The notes beneath the pieces are model-generated. The model was not told where the DNA came from. It did no database searches and was given only the letters and a program-made list of their open reading frames with translations. The translations under genes were made by a program, and so were the position numbers. From positions 1 through 51,152 of the forward strand of contig JAITLC010000017.1 of assembly GCA_031278095.1 (NCBI GenBank): 51,152 nt of DNA, read 5' to 3'. This document shows, in pieces, positions 7,818 through 15,950 of the stretch; position 1 is the first letter of the stretch; the number at the start of each line of letters is the position of its first letter. Source of the DNA: Treponema sp. Its GTDB lineage: Bacteria > Spirochaetota > Spirochaetia > Treponematales > Breznakiellaceae.

Positions 7818-10103
7818 TTATCTCAAAAGATTTGTCCACACCCGCAGTTGGCGGGTTGCCCAGTGTACGATGAGAAGTTTGAGGCGGTTATAGGAACTGA
7901 GTTCGTCGTCCAGAACCGCTTCGGAAAGCACCACCCGTGTTACCGTTGCCGCCAACTGTTCGGGGAGATCGAGAATCCAGCGGTAGAAAAGGCGGGCGTT
8001 TCCGTCCCGTACAAAGGCGGAAGCCGCGGGCTGAATATTTTTTGCCGCGTGAGAAATGGCCGCCAGCTCCGCCTTCTTCTTGCCCCGGCTTGAGCGGCCC
8101 AGGTTAGTATTATAATACTCGAAAGCCGATTCGGCCTCGTCCATTGCAAGCGTAGCGGTCTGGCTTTCATCCTCCCGAAAACGGACAAGGAGTTTGTAGA
8201 ACTGGTTCTGGGTATCGAGAATGGCCGACATTGCCAGGGAAACCTCATCCCGCAGGTAGGGGGGAGGGTCGGCCGCCTTGAGAATATCCAGCAAGACGGA
8301 AAGTGAATTGGGTGAACGATAGATGCCGAAAGCCTCCACCCCCATGATCTTGAGCCGGGGGTTTTCTGTTCTAAGAATGATATTCTCGATCTGCGGACGG
8401 AAGGCCTCATCCTCAAGCCGGGCAAGGGCAATGATCGCCTCGCCGGTGAGCATGTAATCGGTGGAAAAAGCCAGTTCCCGAAGCAGCGGAATAGCCGAAT
8501 AGATACGGTGGTTTCCCAGAATCCGGGCGGAAATGTAGGCTGTGGTGTAAGGATTGTTTACAAGATCGGCAATCAGGGCCTTTACCGCATCTTCATTCAA
8601 ACGTTTGAGCTTCTCCATGGCCCTGAAAGATTCAAGGCGTATGGCAAGCCGTGGAGATTCAGCCCTTTCCAGAAGTCCCTTGATGGCAAGCTGGGAAGGG
8701 GTTTCGTGCAGGGCACCTAGCAGGGCTTCTTCTTCATTGGAATCACTGGTCTTGTTGAGCTTGTCCAAAAGGGATATGGCCCGGAGGTCGCGGTAGGAGA
8801 ACATCACTTCCAGCGCGCCCTTGAAGGGCAAGGCTCCCAGCGGGGTAAGCTTCCGGGTGAGGAAGAGGGCAAATCCTGTAAGAAGAATCAGAATGACATA
8901 AAAAACCTTGAAGGCTACAAACTGGGAAAGTCCGGCTCCGGTCATGATGTCAAGAAACAGGCCGCCCAGAAAGGAGCCGCTGGCGCCGGAGATTCCGAAG
9001 ATGAAGAAGTAGAGAATCCCCATGTCCATCATCAGTTCCGAAGGCACCAGTGCCAAAAAGTAGGTTTGTGCAATTCCTTCCGCGCCGAGGAAGCCGAAGT
9101 TCATCATAAAAAAGAGGAAGGTAAGAAAGAGGATTACGCCGGTAATGTTGTCCAGTTGCGCCCGGGGAAAGAACACGACGGGAAACATACTCACGAGGCT
9201 CACGATCACCGTGATGATGAAGATCGGCTTGGCGCCGACACGATCTACAAAGAATTTGATGAGCAGCCCGATCATCAGGGTTCCCAGTCCCCCGAAAACG
9301 GTATAGAGGGACACCATACCGTCGTTCTGGTTAAAGACCTCACGGGAATACACTATGATAAAAGCCCTGGAAACCCCGGATACCATTGCTACAATAAAGA
9401 GGATCAGCACAAACTGATTTAGCTCCGGTTTTGCCATTGCCTGTTTGAAGATGCCGGCAAACTTTACTTTTTTGCCGCCTTCATCGGAAGGCGGTTCGGG
9501 AACCTTCCGCATCAGCACACCCGAAGCGATGCCGGTAGCAATACCCCCCGCCATGATGACGGAATAGAGGAAGAGAGGAGGTTCCCTTCCCAGAAGTATG
9601 GCTACCACAAAACCCGACATCATCCCCACCGCGCTGTTGATGATCTGGATCTGGGTCATGTAGCTGCCCCGGTCAGGGCCGGTAGCCATGAGGCTCAGGA
9701 TGGGGTTGTTGCCGATCATCCCAACACCCCGGATGATATGAAAGAGAGTAACTCCCAGAAGGAGCAGTCCCAGAGCCGGATCCCGGCGGCCTGCCATGGC
9801 GGCAAAGGGGGCGAACACCACCGGCAGCATGCAAAGCGCCCGCCATGTCCAGGCAAAGCTAAAGATTCCGATGATGGAAAAGCGCCTGGCAAGAAGCTTC
9901 CCCACGGGAAGAAAGAAAAAGGATACATAGAGAACCGCATTCAAAAGGCCGATGTAAGTGGACGAAGCCTTCATCCTCATGGCAAAAAGGATGACGATAC
10001 TCCCCACAAGGAAATTCCAGGAAAGGGAGTTGAAAACATTAAACAGATTGTAAACGCTTCGTGCCTTGCTCAGGCGGTAGGGTGAAAGATTTGTCTGCGG
10101 CAT
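7818..10103 (-). CDS. MFS-type transporter fused to C-terminal HEAT-like repeats
   Basis: A 761-residue protein. Residues 1-430 are a twelve-helix major facilitator domain. Residues 450-700 are soluble and made of repeated 30-40-residue helical pairs with HEAT/PBS-lyase-like character, for example LAIKGLLERAESPRLAIRL, then PYTTAYISARILGN, then YMLTGEAIIALARLED. Such repeats usually form a curved protein-binding solenoid. The tail is basic and aromatic (HWATRQLRVWTNLLR). The start at 10103 is the first ATG and gives a plausible cytoplasmic N-terminus. A substrate cannot be named. The solenoid may tether the carrier to a partner or report occupancy. The gene stands alone: it is convergent with yihY and divergent from the thioesterase remnant at 10135. 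Confidence 0.8.
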   Translation of the reverse strand: MPQTNLSPYRLSKARSVYNLFNVFNSLSWNFLVGSIVILFAMRMKASSTYIGLLNAVLYVSFFFLPVGKLLARRFSIIGIFSFAWTWRALCMLPVVFAPFAAMAGRRDPALGLLLLGVTLFHIIRGVGMIGNNPILSLMATGPDRGSYMTQIQIINSAVGMMSGFVVAILLGREPPLFLYSVIMAGGIATGIASGVLMRKVPEPPSDEGGKKVKFAGIFKQAMAKPELNQFVLILFIVAMVSGVSRAFIIVYSREVFNQNDGMVSLYTVFGGLGTLMIGLLIKFFVDRVGAKPIFIITVIVSLVSMFPVVFFPRAQLDNITGVILFLTFLFFMMNFGFLGAEGIAQTYFLALVPSELMMDMGILYFFIFGISGASGSFLGGLFLDIMTGAGLSQFVAFKVFYVILILLTGFALFLTRKLTPLGALPFKGALEVMFSYRDLRAISLLDKLNKTSDSNEEEALLGALHETPSQLAIKGLLERAESPRLAIRLESFRAMEKLKRLNEDAVKALIADLVNNPYTTAYISARILGNHRIYSAIPLLRELAFSTDYMLTGEAIIALARLEDEAFRPQIENIILRTENPRLKIMGVEAFGIYRSPNSLSVLLDILKAADPPPYLRDEVSLAMSAILDTQNQFYKLLVRFREDESQTATLAMDEAESAFEYYNTNLGRSSRGKKKAELAAISHAAKNIQPAASAFVRDGNARLFYRWILDLPEQLAATVTRVVLSEAVLDDELSSYNRLKLLIVHWATRQLRVWTNLLR

Positions 10104-10134
10104 ACTGCTTTATAGTATCTGAGACTGTTCCAAA

Positions 10135-10429
10135 ATGTCAAATTTTGAAACCCGGTCTTGCAGCCGAGAAAAAGAAAAAGTTGTTTTTGAAAACGCAGCC
10201 GTCTCCTGCGGTTCCGGCGGACTTGCCGTTTACACCACCTCTGTATAGCCGCCCTCATGGAGGAGGCGGCCCTCTCTGCCGCGGATCCCCTGCTTCCCCA
10301 GGGCTGGTCAGGCGTCGGTATCGAATTGAACATCAAACATCTTTCTGCAAGCCCCGCGGGCATAGAAGTCCGGGCATGGGCGGAACTTGCGGCCGTAAAA
10401 AGGCTGAAGGAAAGAAAATTTCTTCCTAA
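10135..10429 (+). pseudogene. FlK-type (fluoroacetyl-CoA thioesterase-like) hotdog protein remnant
   Basis: Three reading frames joined in order recreate a recognisable hotdog thioesterase of the FlK family. Frame one from ATG 10135 gives VVFENAAVSCGSGGLAVYTT and ends at a TAG at 10246. Shifting by one base at about 10245 continues with IAALMEEAALSAADP, GVGIELNIKHLSASPAG and VRAWAELAAV. A second shift in the A-run near 10397 gives KAEGKKISS and stops at 10427-10429. In intact family members the conserved SG-L-V-x-TP, L-MEEAA and HLxxxPxG motifs fall in this same order, which supports the reconstruction. About 20-30 C-terminal residues are lost. The two shifts and the truncation make it non-functional. 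The upstream end overlaps a family A palindrome at about 10121-10152. Confidence 0.7.
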
Positions 10430-10499
10430 AAAACGATTTTTTTGTTTTTATTGAAGCAATTCCCATGCGGCCTCCATATACATATCATGGAGGTAAATC

Positions 10500-10910
10500 A
10501 TGAAATTCTTTATACTCTGCATTGCTGCGCTTGGTATGTATGCGCTAAGCATATACGCATCCTGCAGTTCCTTTCCCGGCTCTGCCCTTCGGACCCGGCC
10601 CGGGGTTCCCGCATATCATCAGATGCATGACGGTGTATACGAAGGAGAAGCTGAAGGTTGGCGGGGAACGGTACGGGTAAAGATCCGCGTCGAAGACGGA
10701 GAAATTGCCGAAATTGCCATTCTTGACCATCAGGATGACCCCTATGTGGGGGGCGCAGCCATGGAGGAACTTCTCGATCTGGCGCTTGAATACGGTAGTA
10801 CAGATCTGGACGCCGTTTCCGGGGCTACCGAATCCAGCGCCGCCTTTCTGGAGGCTCTTGAAGCCGCCCTTGAGGAGTCCGCGGCTGCTCTTCCCAAAAC
10901 CGGTGAATAG
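10500..10910 (+). CDS. FMN-binding domain lipoprotein
   Basis: A 136-residue secreted protein with GGAGGT 6 bases before its ATG. The N-terminus is a signal sequence ending ALSIYASCSS, a plausible lipobox with Cys22. The rest is one FMN_bind domain: DGVYEGEAEGWRG, then VRVKIRVEDGEI, and the motif DAVSGATESS near residue 103. SGAT-S/T is the site at which FMN is covalently attached to threonine in RnfG/NqrC and related proteins. The domain is small, with nothing fused, as in stand-alone electron carriers of the cell envelope. It heads an apparent operon with the HIT gene 46 bases downstream. No flavin transferase (ApbE) gene is visible in this window. Confidence 0.8.
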   Translation: MKFFILCIAALGMYALSIYASCSSFPGSALRTRPGVPAYHQMHDGVYEGEAEGWRGTVRVKIRVEDGEIAEIAILDHQDDPYVGGAAMEELLDLALEYGSTDLDAVSGATESSAAFLEALEAALEESAAALPKTGE

Positions 10911-10955
10911 CGTGAGCCTGTTCCAATGGGAACGTCCTCGTGCTATACTGGGTAT

Positions 10956-11300
10956 ATGAACGATTGTATCTTTTGCAAGATCATACAAGGTGAAATACCC
11001 AGCAAGAAGATCTACGAAGATGATGATATGCTGGCATTCCATGACATCGGCCCACAGGCGCCGGTTCATTTCCTGCTTATTCCCAAAAGGCATATCACAA
11101 GCATCATGGAAACCGGGGATGGGGATACCCTTCTTATCGGCCGCCTCCTGATAAAGGCTCAGGAATTGGCCAAAGAATCAGGCTGTGGAGAAAAGGGCGC
11201 CCGCTTTGTTATCAACTGCAAGGAGGATGGGGGCCAGACCGTAGGCCATCTCCATATCCATGTACTCGGCGGACGTCCTCTGGCCTGGCCTCCGGGCTGA
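10956..11300 (+). CDS. HIT-family (HinT-like) nucleotide hydrolase
   Basis: A 114-residue histidine-triad protein. CIFCKIIQGEIPS opens the chain, LLIPKRHI follows at mid-length, and the triad is HLHIHVLGGR near the end, with the family's usual W-P-x-G terminus. These proteins hydrolyse purine nucleoside phosphoramidates such as AMP-lysine; the length and motif spacing match HinT. The start was moved to ATG 10956 because the preceding codons add an unconserved leader. A partial family A repeat (GAGCCTGTTCCAA) lies at 10914-10926, just upstream. The gene ends 7 bases before the next transporter start. Confidence 0.92.
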   Translation: MNDCIFCKIIQGEIPSKKIYEDDDMLAFHDIGPQAPVHFLLIPKRHITSIMETGDGDTLLIGRLLIKAQELAKESGCGEKGARFVINCKEDGGQTVGHLHIHVLGGRPLAWPPG

Positions 11301-11307
11301 ACTTTTC

Positions 11308-12552
11308 ATGAAGAAAAACAGCTATCTCTTTGCCTGCTCATTCATATTTTCCCTCAGTCTGTCCATACTGAGTTTTTCCTTTGTATACCTTTTAACGGAT
11401 CGTCTTGGTTTTAGTCCTGTCAAAGTCGGTACATACATTGCCCTGGGTTCGCTCTGTTACTTTCTCTGCTGCAATATCTATCAGCATTTCTGTACACATC
11501 TAATGCCCCAGACGATAATACCTACCGCCATCTCGATTTGTCTTTTGGCGTCGATCCTTTTGGCCCTGGTAAGAAGCCCTCTCATTGTAGGTTTTGCCTA
11601 CTGCATAATCCAGGGAAGTTCCGGTTTTTTCTGGCCGCCTGTCATGGCGTGGTTTACCCAGGGCCTTAACGAAGAAGAACTTAACCGGGATATCAGCCGT
11701 TTTAATCTCAGTTGGATGGGCGGGGGTCTCCTGGGGCCCTTTGCAGGAGGCGTCCTCTACCACGCCAACAGTATCCTCAACTTTTTGGCAATCTATGCAT
11801 GCCTTGTGCTGGTACTTTACCTGCTCTGGCGTCTCTCTGCCCGGTATGGAGAATCCGCTGATTCCGGCGCCGTCGTTGCAGGAACAGGGGTTGAAATTCC
11901 CCATGCTCCGGTTGAAACCGGCACAAGCCTTGAAGCCGCTTCCGTTGAGGCGGAAAAACTGGAGAGCCGCCGGGAACTGCTCCGGGAACGGAGTCTTAAG
12001 CTTTTTAAGTGCCGGGGCTGGATGAGCGCCTTCTGCGCCAATGCCTTTTCAGGGATACTGGCGAATATTTTCCCTCTATATATACGGGATGTGCTGGGTT
12101 ATACGGAGGGAACCGCAGGAATGCTGCTTCTCTTCCGTGGTATCGCCGCCCTGATAGGATTTGCCGTTTTTGCACGGCTTAAGTTTTGGCATTTTAACCG
12201 GAAATGGCTTGTCCTTATCCACGGTATTGTTGCGGTTCTGGCATTGTTGTTTGTCTTTTCCGGGAAAAATATTTTCATGTATTTTATAGTCATTTTTATA
12301 AACGGGTTCTTTTATGCGGGCTGTTACGATAACAGTATCTTTTATTCCAGCGCGGAAAAGAAGAATGCCAAGGCGAATCTGGCCCTGCATGAAATATTTC
12401 TTTCCGTGGGCAGCATGTCGGGAGCCTTTGGGGGAGGGTTCTGCTATCAGCGCTTCGGCATGGGAGGAACTTTTTTTGCCCTGAGTCTTATCCTTTTTGC
12501 GATTGTTGCAATCAATATTATTTTGAACCGTCTGGAAAATCAGGTTGTTTAA
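11308..12552 (+). CDS. Major facilitator superfamily transporter
   Basis: A 414-residue integral membrane protein with about twelve hydrophobic helices and a central acidic loop of roughly 60 residues (about 190-250) rich in Ala, Glu and Val. The first helix follows MKKNSYLFACSFIF. Helix 5 has the MGGGLLGPFAGG glycine pattern seen in MFS helix 5, and helix 11 has SMSGAFGGGF. I chose ATG 11308, 7 bases after the HIT stop, rather than the frame start inside that gene. The SD is poor, so translation may be coupled. The following oxidoreductase starts 10 bases after its stop, which suggests that the transported compound is a sugar or sugar acid, but no substrate-specific motif is recognised. Confidence 0.82.
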   Translation: MKKNSYLFACSFIFSLSLSILSFSFVYLLTDRLGFSPVKVGTYIALGSLCYFLCCNIYQHFCTHLMPQTIIPTAISICLLASILLALVRSPLIVGFAYCIIQGSSGFFWPPVMAWFTQGLNEEELNRDISRFNLSWMGGGLLGPFAGGVLYHANSILNFLAIYACLVLVLYLLWRLSARYGESADSGAVVAGTGVEIPHAPVETGTSLEAASVEAEKLESRRELLRERSLKLFKCRGWMSAFCANAFSGILANIFPLYIRDVLGYTEGTAGMLLLFRGIAALIGFAVFARLKFWHFNRKWLVLIHGIVAVLALLFVFSGKNIFMYFIVIFINGFFYAGCYDNSIFYSSAEKKNAKANLALHEIFLSVGSMSGAFGGGFCYQRFGMGGTFFALSLILFAIVAINIILNRLENQVV

Positions 12553-12562
12553 CGGAGGTATT

Positions 12563-13816
12563 ATGAAGACTGTAAATGTACTGTTGTTGGGAGCGGGAAA
12601 CCGCGGCATGTATGCCTACGGCGCCTATGCAAAGATGAATCCGGCCATGCTGCGGATAGCTGCAGTAGCGGAGCCTGATCCCGTAAAGCGCCGCAGAATG
12701 CAGGAACAACATCACATCGTCGATGCCCTGGCCTTTGAAACCTGGAAGGATGCCTTTGATAAATTTCCCGATGTGGATGCCGTTATCATTGCTACCCAGG
12801 ACAAGATGCATGTCGAACCGCTTGTCATGGCTATGGAAAAAAAGAAGCATATTATCTGTGAAAAGCCCATTGTGTCCCTGTCCGAAGAGATCGGCATTAT
12901 TGAAAAAGCGGCCGCGGGTTTCGACGGGGTGTTCATGACCGGTTATGTATTGCAGTACACTCCCTTCTTTTCCCGGATAAAATCCCTTATCGAAGGAGGC
13001 CGGATCGGGAAGCTTATCGGCATCGATCTTGTCGAAAATGTAGGCCACATACACATGTCCCACAGTTTTGTTCGCGGCAACTGGCGTAACAAGAATGAAT
13101 CGTCCTGCATGATCCTTGCAAAAAGCTGCCATGATATGGATATGCTTGCATGGCTTTCCGGTTCCTCTTGTACTTCACTGAGTTCCGGCGGGAGGCTCAA
13201 CTACTTCAAGGCGGAAAATGCGCCTGAGGGAGCTCCCCCGCGATGCCTTGACGGCTGTCCGCACATGGGTGAGTGTCCCTACCATGTATCAAAGATATAT
13301 CTTACCGGTGATACAGGCTGGCCTGCCAATGTTATTACTACCGATCTTTCCATGGAAGGCCGGATGAAGGCGTTGAACGAAGGCCCTTACGGTCGCTGCG
13401 TATTCCGCTGCGATAACGATGTAGTGGATCATCAAACAGTATTGCTGCACTTTGCCAATGGGGTTGAAGCCTCATTTACCATGTCAGGTTTTACCATGGA
13501 AACCCACCGTAGTATCACCGTCTTTGGCACCGAGGCCGAAATTTCAGGCGACATGGAAGAAAACAGGATAACTGTCAAGGACTTTTCTTCCCGTAACTAT
13601 GAAGAAATTACCGTGGCGGAACCTGCAGGCGGGCACTCGGGAGGGGATATAGGCCTCTGTACTGATTTTGTGCGGAAGATACAGGAAGGCTCTGGCGGCG
13701 GCCCCATCCCGGTTAAGCAGTGTCTTGAAAGCCACTATATGGCCTTTGCCGCGGAAGAATCCCGGCTTAGGGGAGCGGCGGTCTTAAAGATGGAAGAATT
13801 CAAGGCCGGGTTGTAG
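12563..13816 (+). CDS. Gfo/Idh/MocA-family NAD(P)-dependent oxidoreductase
   Basis: A 417-residue protein. The N-terminal Rossmann domain begins VNVLLLGAGNRGMYAYG and contains the family's EKP motif (CEKPIVSLS) near residue 98, whose Lys takes part in catalysis. The C-terminal alpha/beta domain follows, with HDMDMLAWLSG, a variant of the usual catalytic-His helix (H-D-x-D-x-x-x-W). A Cys-rich insert at residues 230-285 (CLDGCPHMGECPYH and later CVFRCDNDV) looks like a metal site or disulphide cluster, seen in some large members. ATG 12563 follows CGGAGG. These enzymes oxidise or epimerise sugars, inositols and sugar acids. Its position behind an MFS transporter suggests use of the imported compound. 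Confidence 0.88.
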   Translation: MKTVNVLLLGAGNRGMYAYGAYAKMNPAMLRIAAVAEPDPVKRRRMQEQHHIVDALAFETWKDAFDKFPDVDAVIIATQDKMHVEPLVMAMEKKKHIICEKPIVSLSEEIGIIEKAAAGFDGVFMTGYVLQYTPFFSRIKSLIEGGRIGKLIGIDLVENVGHIHMSHSFVRGNWRNKNESSCMILAKSCHDMDMLAWLSGSSCTSLSSGGRLNYFKAENAPEGAPPRCLDGCPHMGECPYHVSKIYLTGDTGWPANVITTDLSMEGRMKALNEGPYGRCVFRCDNDVVDHQTVLLHFANGVEASFTMSGFTMETHRSITVFGTEAEISGDMEENRITVKDFSSRNYEEITVAEPAGGHSGGDIGLCTDFVRKIQEGSGGGPIPVKQCLESHYMAFAAEESRLRGAAVLKMEEFKAGL

Positions 13817-13822
13817 AGGGCT

Positions 13823-14008
13823 TTAGCAGATGATCGCCTCAATGCCCAGGTCGTTGAGGCTTTTTCTGTTTGCGGCGGGGCTGTTGATAAATTCCGCGGC
13901 CTTCGCGCCGATCCGCTGTTTCTCCTCCATGGAATTCAGTATGCTCAAGCTTCATCTTGTCGGTAAAAGAAACGTAACCGGTGATAAAGGCCCCTCAAAT
14001 AATACCAT
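13823..14008 (-). pseudogene. Unidentified degraded coding remnant
   Basis: On the minus strand, ATG at 14008 opens a frame of 18 codons ending in TGA, after which the same frame continues with protein-like sequence (SMEEKQRIGAKAAEFINS, then NRKSLNDLGIEAIIC) to TAA at 13825-13823. The second part looks like the C-terminus of a soluble alpha/beta protein, conceivably a LacI-type sensor or a sugar-metabolic enzyme, but I do not recognise the family. It sits between the convergent oxidoreductase and transketolase genes and directly downstream of the latter, so it may be the wreck of a third gene in that operon. Confidence 0.4.
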
Positions 14009-14049
14009 TTTTTTTAGGGAGGGGTACGAGAGTGATGATGCGGGTTTTG

Positions 14050-14985
14050 TCACTTCTTCAGGAATATCTTTATTTCTCTGGATATTCCTTCGGCATCAAG
14101 AGCGAAGAACTGTTTGTTGAAGGATGCGGCGGCGTTTTTGGTATAGATCCCTTCAGGTATTCCCAGCCGTCTCAGCCGGGCTCCAGGGCCGTTTTCCGCG
14201 ATCATTTCGGCAACAAGGCTGCCGCAGCCGCCGTGGCTTGAATGCTGCTCCACCGTAATAACCCCTCCTGTTTTGCGGATCGACTCAAGCAGCGGGCCTC
14301 CGTCCAGGGGACGTATTGAGCTTAGGGAAAATATGTCCATGGAACAGAAAGATTTGATGGAAGCGGCAGCCTCCAGAACATCATGTACCGCGGAACCCAG
14401 GGCGATAACGGTTAGATCCTTTCCCCCGGCAAATTGAACAGGCTTTCCGGGGCTGAAATGATAATCCGTAGCGGTAATGACAGGGAAGCGCCCCGAATTG
14501 AGGCTCATATACACCGGGCCCTGACGGGAAGCCGCATATTCGGTAATTTGGGAGCACTCCCTGCCGTCGCAGGGCACGAATATTTCGATAGAGGGGTAAC
14601 CCCGCATCACGCCGATGTCGTTTACTTCGTGGTGAGTAATACCGTCCAGGCCGTAACTGAAGCCTGCATGCATACCGTTGAGTTTGATGTTTGAGCATGA
14701 ATAGGCCGCATCAATCTTGATCTGTTCGGCGGAACGGGATATGAGGAAGGGAGCGGCATTCCCGGTAAAGGGAATGAATCCCGCGTTGGCAAGACCTGCC
14801 GCGATACCGATCAGATTCTGTTCGGCAATACCCACATTCACCACCCTGCCGGGAAAGCGCTCCATATAGGGCTTTACCTTGCTGGAGCTGACTGAATCGC
14901 TTACCACATAGATCGTATTCATACCCTGTTCGGTCAGGGAGATAAGGGTTTCAATCTGTTTTTCCCGGAGATCGGCCTTGTCCAT
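14050..14985 (-). CDS. Transketolase, C-terminal (pyrimidine-binding/transketolase-C) subunit
   Basis: A 311-residue protein holding the pyrimidine-binding domain and the C-terminal domain of a two-gene transketolase. Early NTIYVVSDSVSSSK and VVNVGIAEQNLIGIAAGLA carry the catalytic Glu of the GIAEQ motif. GLDGITHHEVNDIGVMRGYP matches the conserved substrate loop (THxxxED in standard enzymes, here with Asn in place of the Glu). The start codon ATG 14985 overlaps the stop of the N-terminal subunit by one base, so the two are translationally coupled and presumably form a heterotetramer. They transfer two-carbon ketol units between sugar phosphates. Next to a sugar importer, a role in pentose or unusual sugar catabolism is likely. 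Confidence 0.88.
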   Translation of the reverse strand: MDKADLREKQIETLISLTEQGMNTIYVVSDSVSSSKVKPYMERFPGRVVNVGIAEQNLIGIAAGLANAGFIPFTGNAAPFLISRSAEQIKIDAAYSCSNIKLNGMHAGFSYGLDGITHHEVNDIGVMRGYPSIEIFVPCDGRECSQITEYAASRQGPVYMSLNSGRFPVITATDYHFSPGKPVQFAGGKDLTVIALGSAVHDVLEAAASIKSFCSMDIFSLSSIRPLDGGPLLESIRKTGGVITVEQHSSHGGCGSLVAEMIAENGPGARLRRLGIPEGIYTKNAAASFNKQFFALDAEGISREIKIFLKK

Positions 14986-15785
14986 TATTCCAATTCCTTT
15001 AGAGCCCGTATACATTCTTCTCCGGTCGGAATCCGGTGATGCCATTCACAGATGTTTTCCATAAAGGATACCCCCTTACCCTTAACCGTTTTTGCGATGA
15101 TTGCATGGGGAATTTCTCCCTTATAGTCGAGATTTTCAAGCGCCCTGGTGACTTTTTCGCTGTTATTCCCTTCTATTGTTTTCACTTCAAAGCCGAAGGA
15201 GAGGAGCTTTGCTTCCAAGGGTTCTATTTCCATGGTTTCCTTAACGCTGCTCACCAGTTGAAGGCCGTTGTTATCTATGATCCAGACGAGATTTCCCAGC
15301 TTAAAATGGGCTGCAGCCATGGCGGCTTCCCAGTTAGAACCTTCCTGCAGTTCCCCATCCCCGGTAAGGACAAAAACCCGGTAAAAATTGCCGCTTTTTT
15401 TTGCCCCGAGCGCCATACCGGCAGCTATGGACAACCCATGCCCCAGGGCTCCCGTGTTGACTTCTATTCCCGGAATCTTATTGGTAGGATGTATGGTGAG
15501 AGGGTTTCCTTCTTCCAGATAGTGATCCAGAAGTTCGGGATCAAAAAAACCTGCCGCAGCCAGTGTACAATAGAGGCCCTCGGAGGCGTGGCCCTTGCTC
15601 AGGACAAAACGATCCCTGGAAGGATCGGCGGCCTTTTGGGGTGAAATTTTGAGTACCCGGAAGTAGAGGGCTGTAAGTATATCAATTTCCGATAAGCTGG
15701 CCCCCGCATGCCCGCCCCCGGCTCCGGTAATCATCTTTATTACCATGCGGCGTATTTCCCGGGCCTTGTCTTCTAATGTATTCAT
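14985..15785 (-). CDS. Transketolase, N-terminal (TPP-binding) subunit
   Basis: A 266-residue protein holding the thiamine-diphosphate-binding domain. RDRFVLSKGHASEGLY and PGIEVNTGALGHGLSIAAG are standard, and the ThDP/Mg motif is GDGELQEGSNWEA with NN about 25 residues later (WIIDNNG). I placed the start at ATG 15785, preceded by CGAGGC, rather than at the longer frame whose leader is not conserved. The gene is divergent from the ABC binding-protein gene at 15951 and shares its 165-base AT-rich promoter region. On the minus strand TATATT near 15812-15818 is a candidate -10. Confidence 0.9.
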   Translation of the reverse strand: MNTLEDKAREIRRMVIKMITGAGGGHAGASLSEIDILTALYFRVLKISPQKAADPSRDRFVLSKGHASEGLYCTLAAAGFFDPELLDHYLEEGNPLTIHPTNKIPGIEVNTGALGHGLSIAAGMALGAKKSGNFYRVFVLTGDGELQEGSNWEAAMAAAHFKLGNLVWIIDNNGLQLVSSVKETMEIEPLEAKLLSFGFEVKTIEGNNSEKVTRALENLDYKGEIPHAIIAKTVKGKGVSFMENICEWHHRIPTGEECIRALKELE

Positions 15786-15877
15786 TTTGCCTCGTTTTTG
15801 TTTACTTTCGAATAATATAGCACAATCGAAAATAAAACACAAGTACTGAAAAATATATTATTTTTTAACTTTTTTTG

Positions 15878-15906
15878 TTGACGAATAATTTCCAATATGA
15901 TATTAT
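15878..15906 (+). promoter_or_regulatory. Sigma-70-like promoter for sugar ABC operon
   Basis: TTGACG at 15878-15883 and TATTAT at 15901-15906, separated by 17 bases, in a very AT-rich region. TTCGAATAAT-like words near 15809, 15882 and 15926 could be regulator sites shared with the divergent transketolase operon. Confidence 0.6.
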
Positions 15907-15950
15907 AATCTATAATTTCAAATGTATTCGAAGGGATACAAAGGGAGAAA

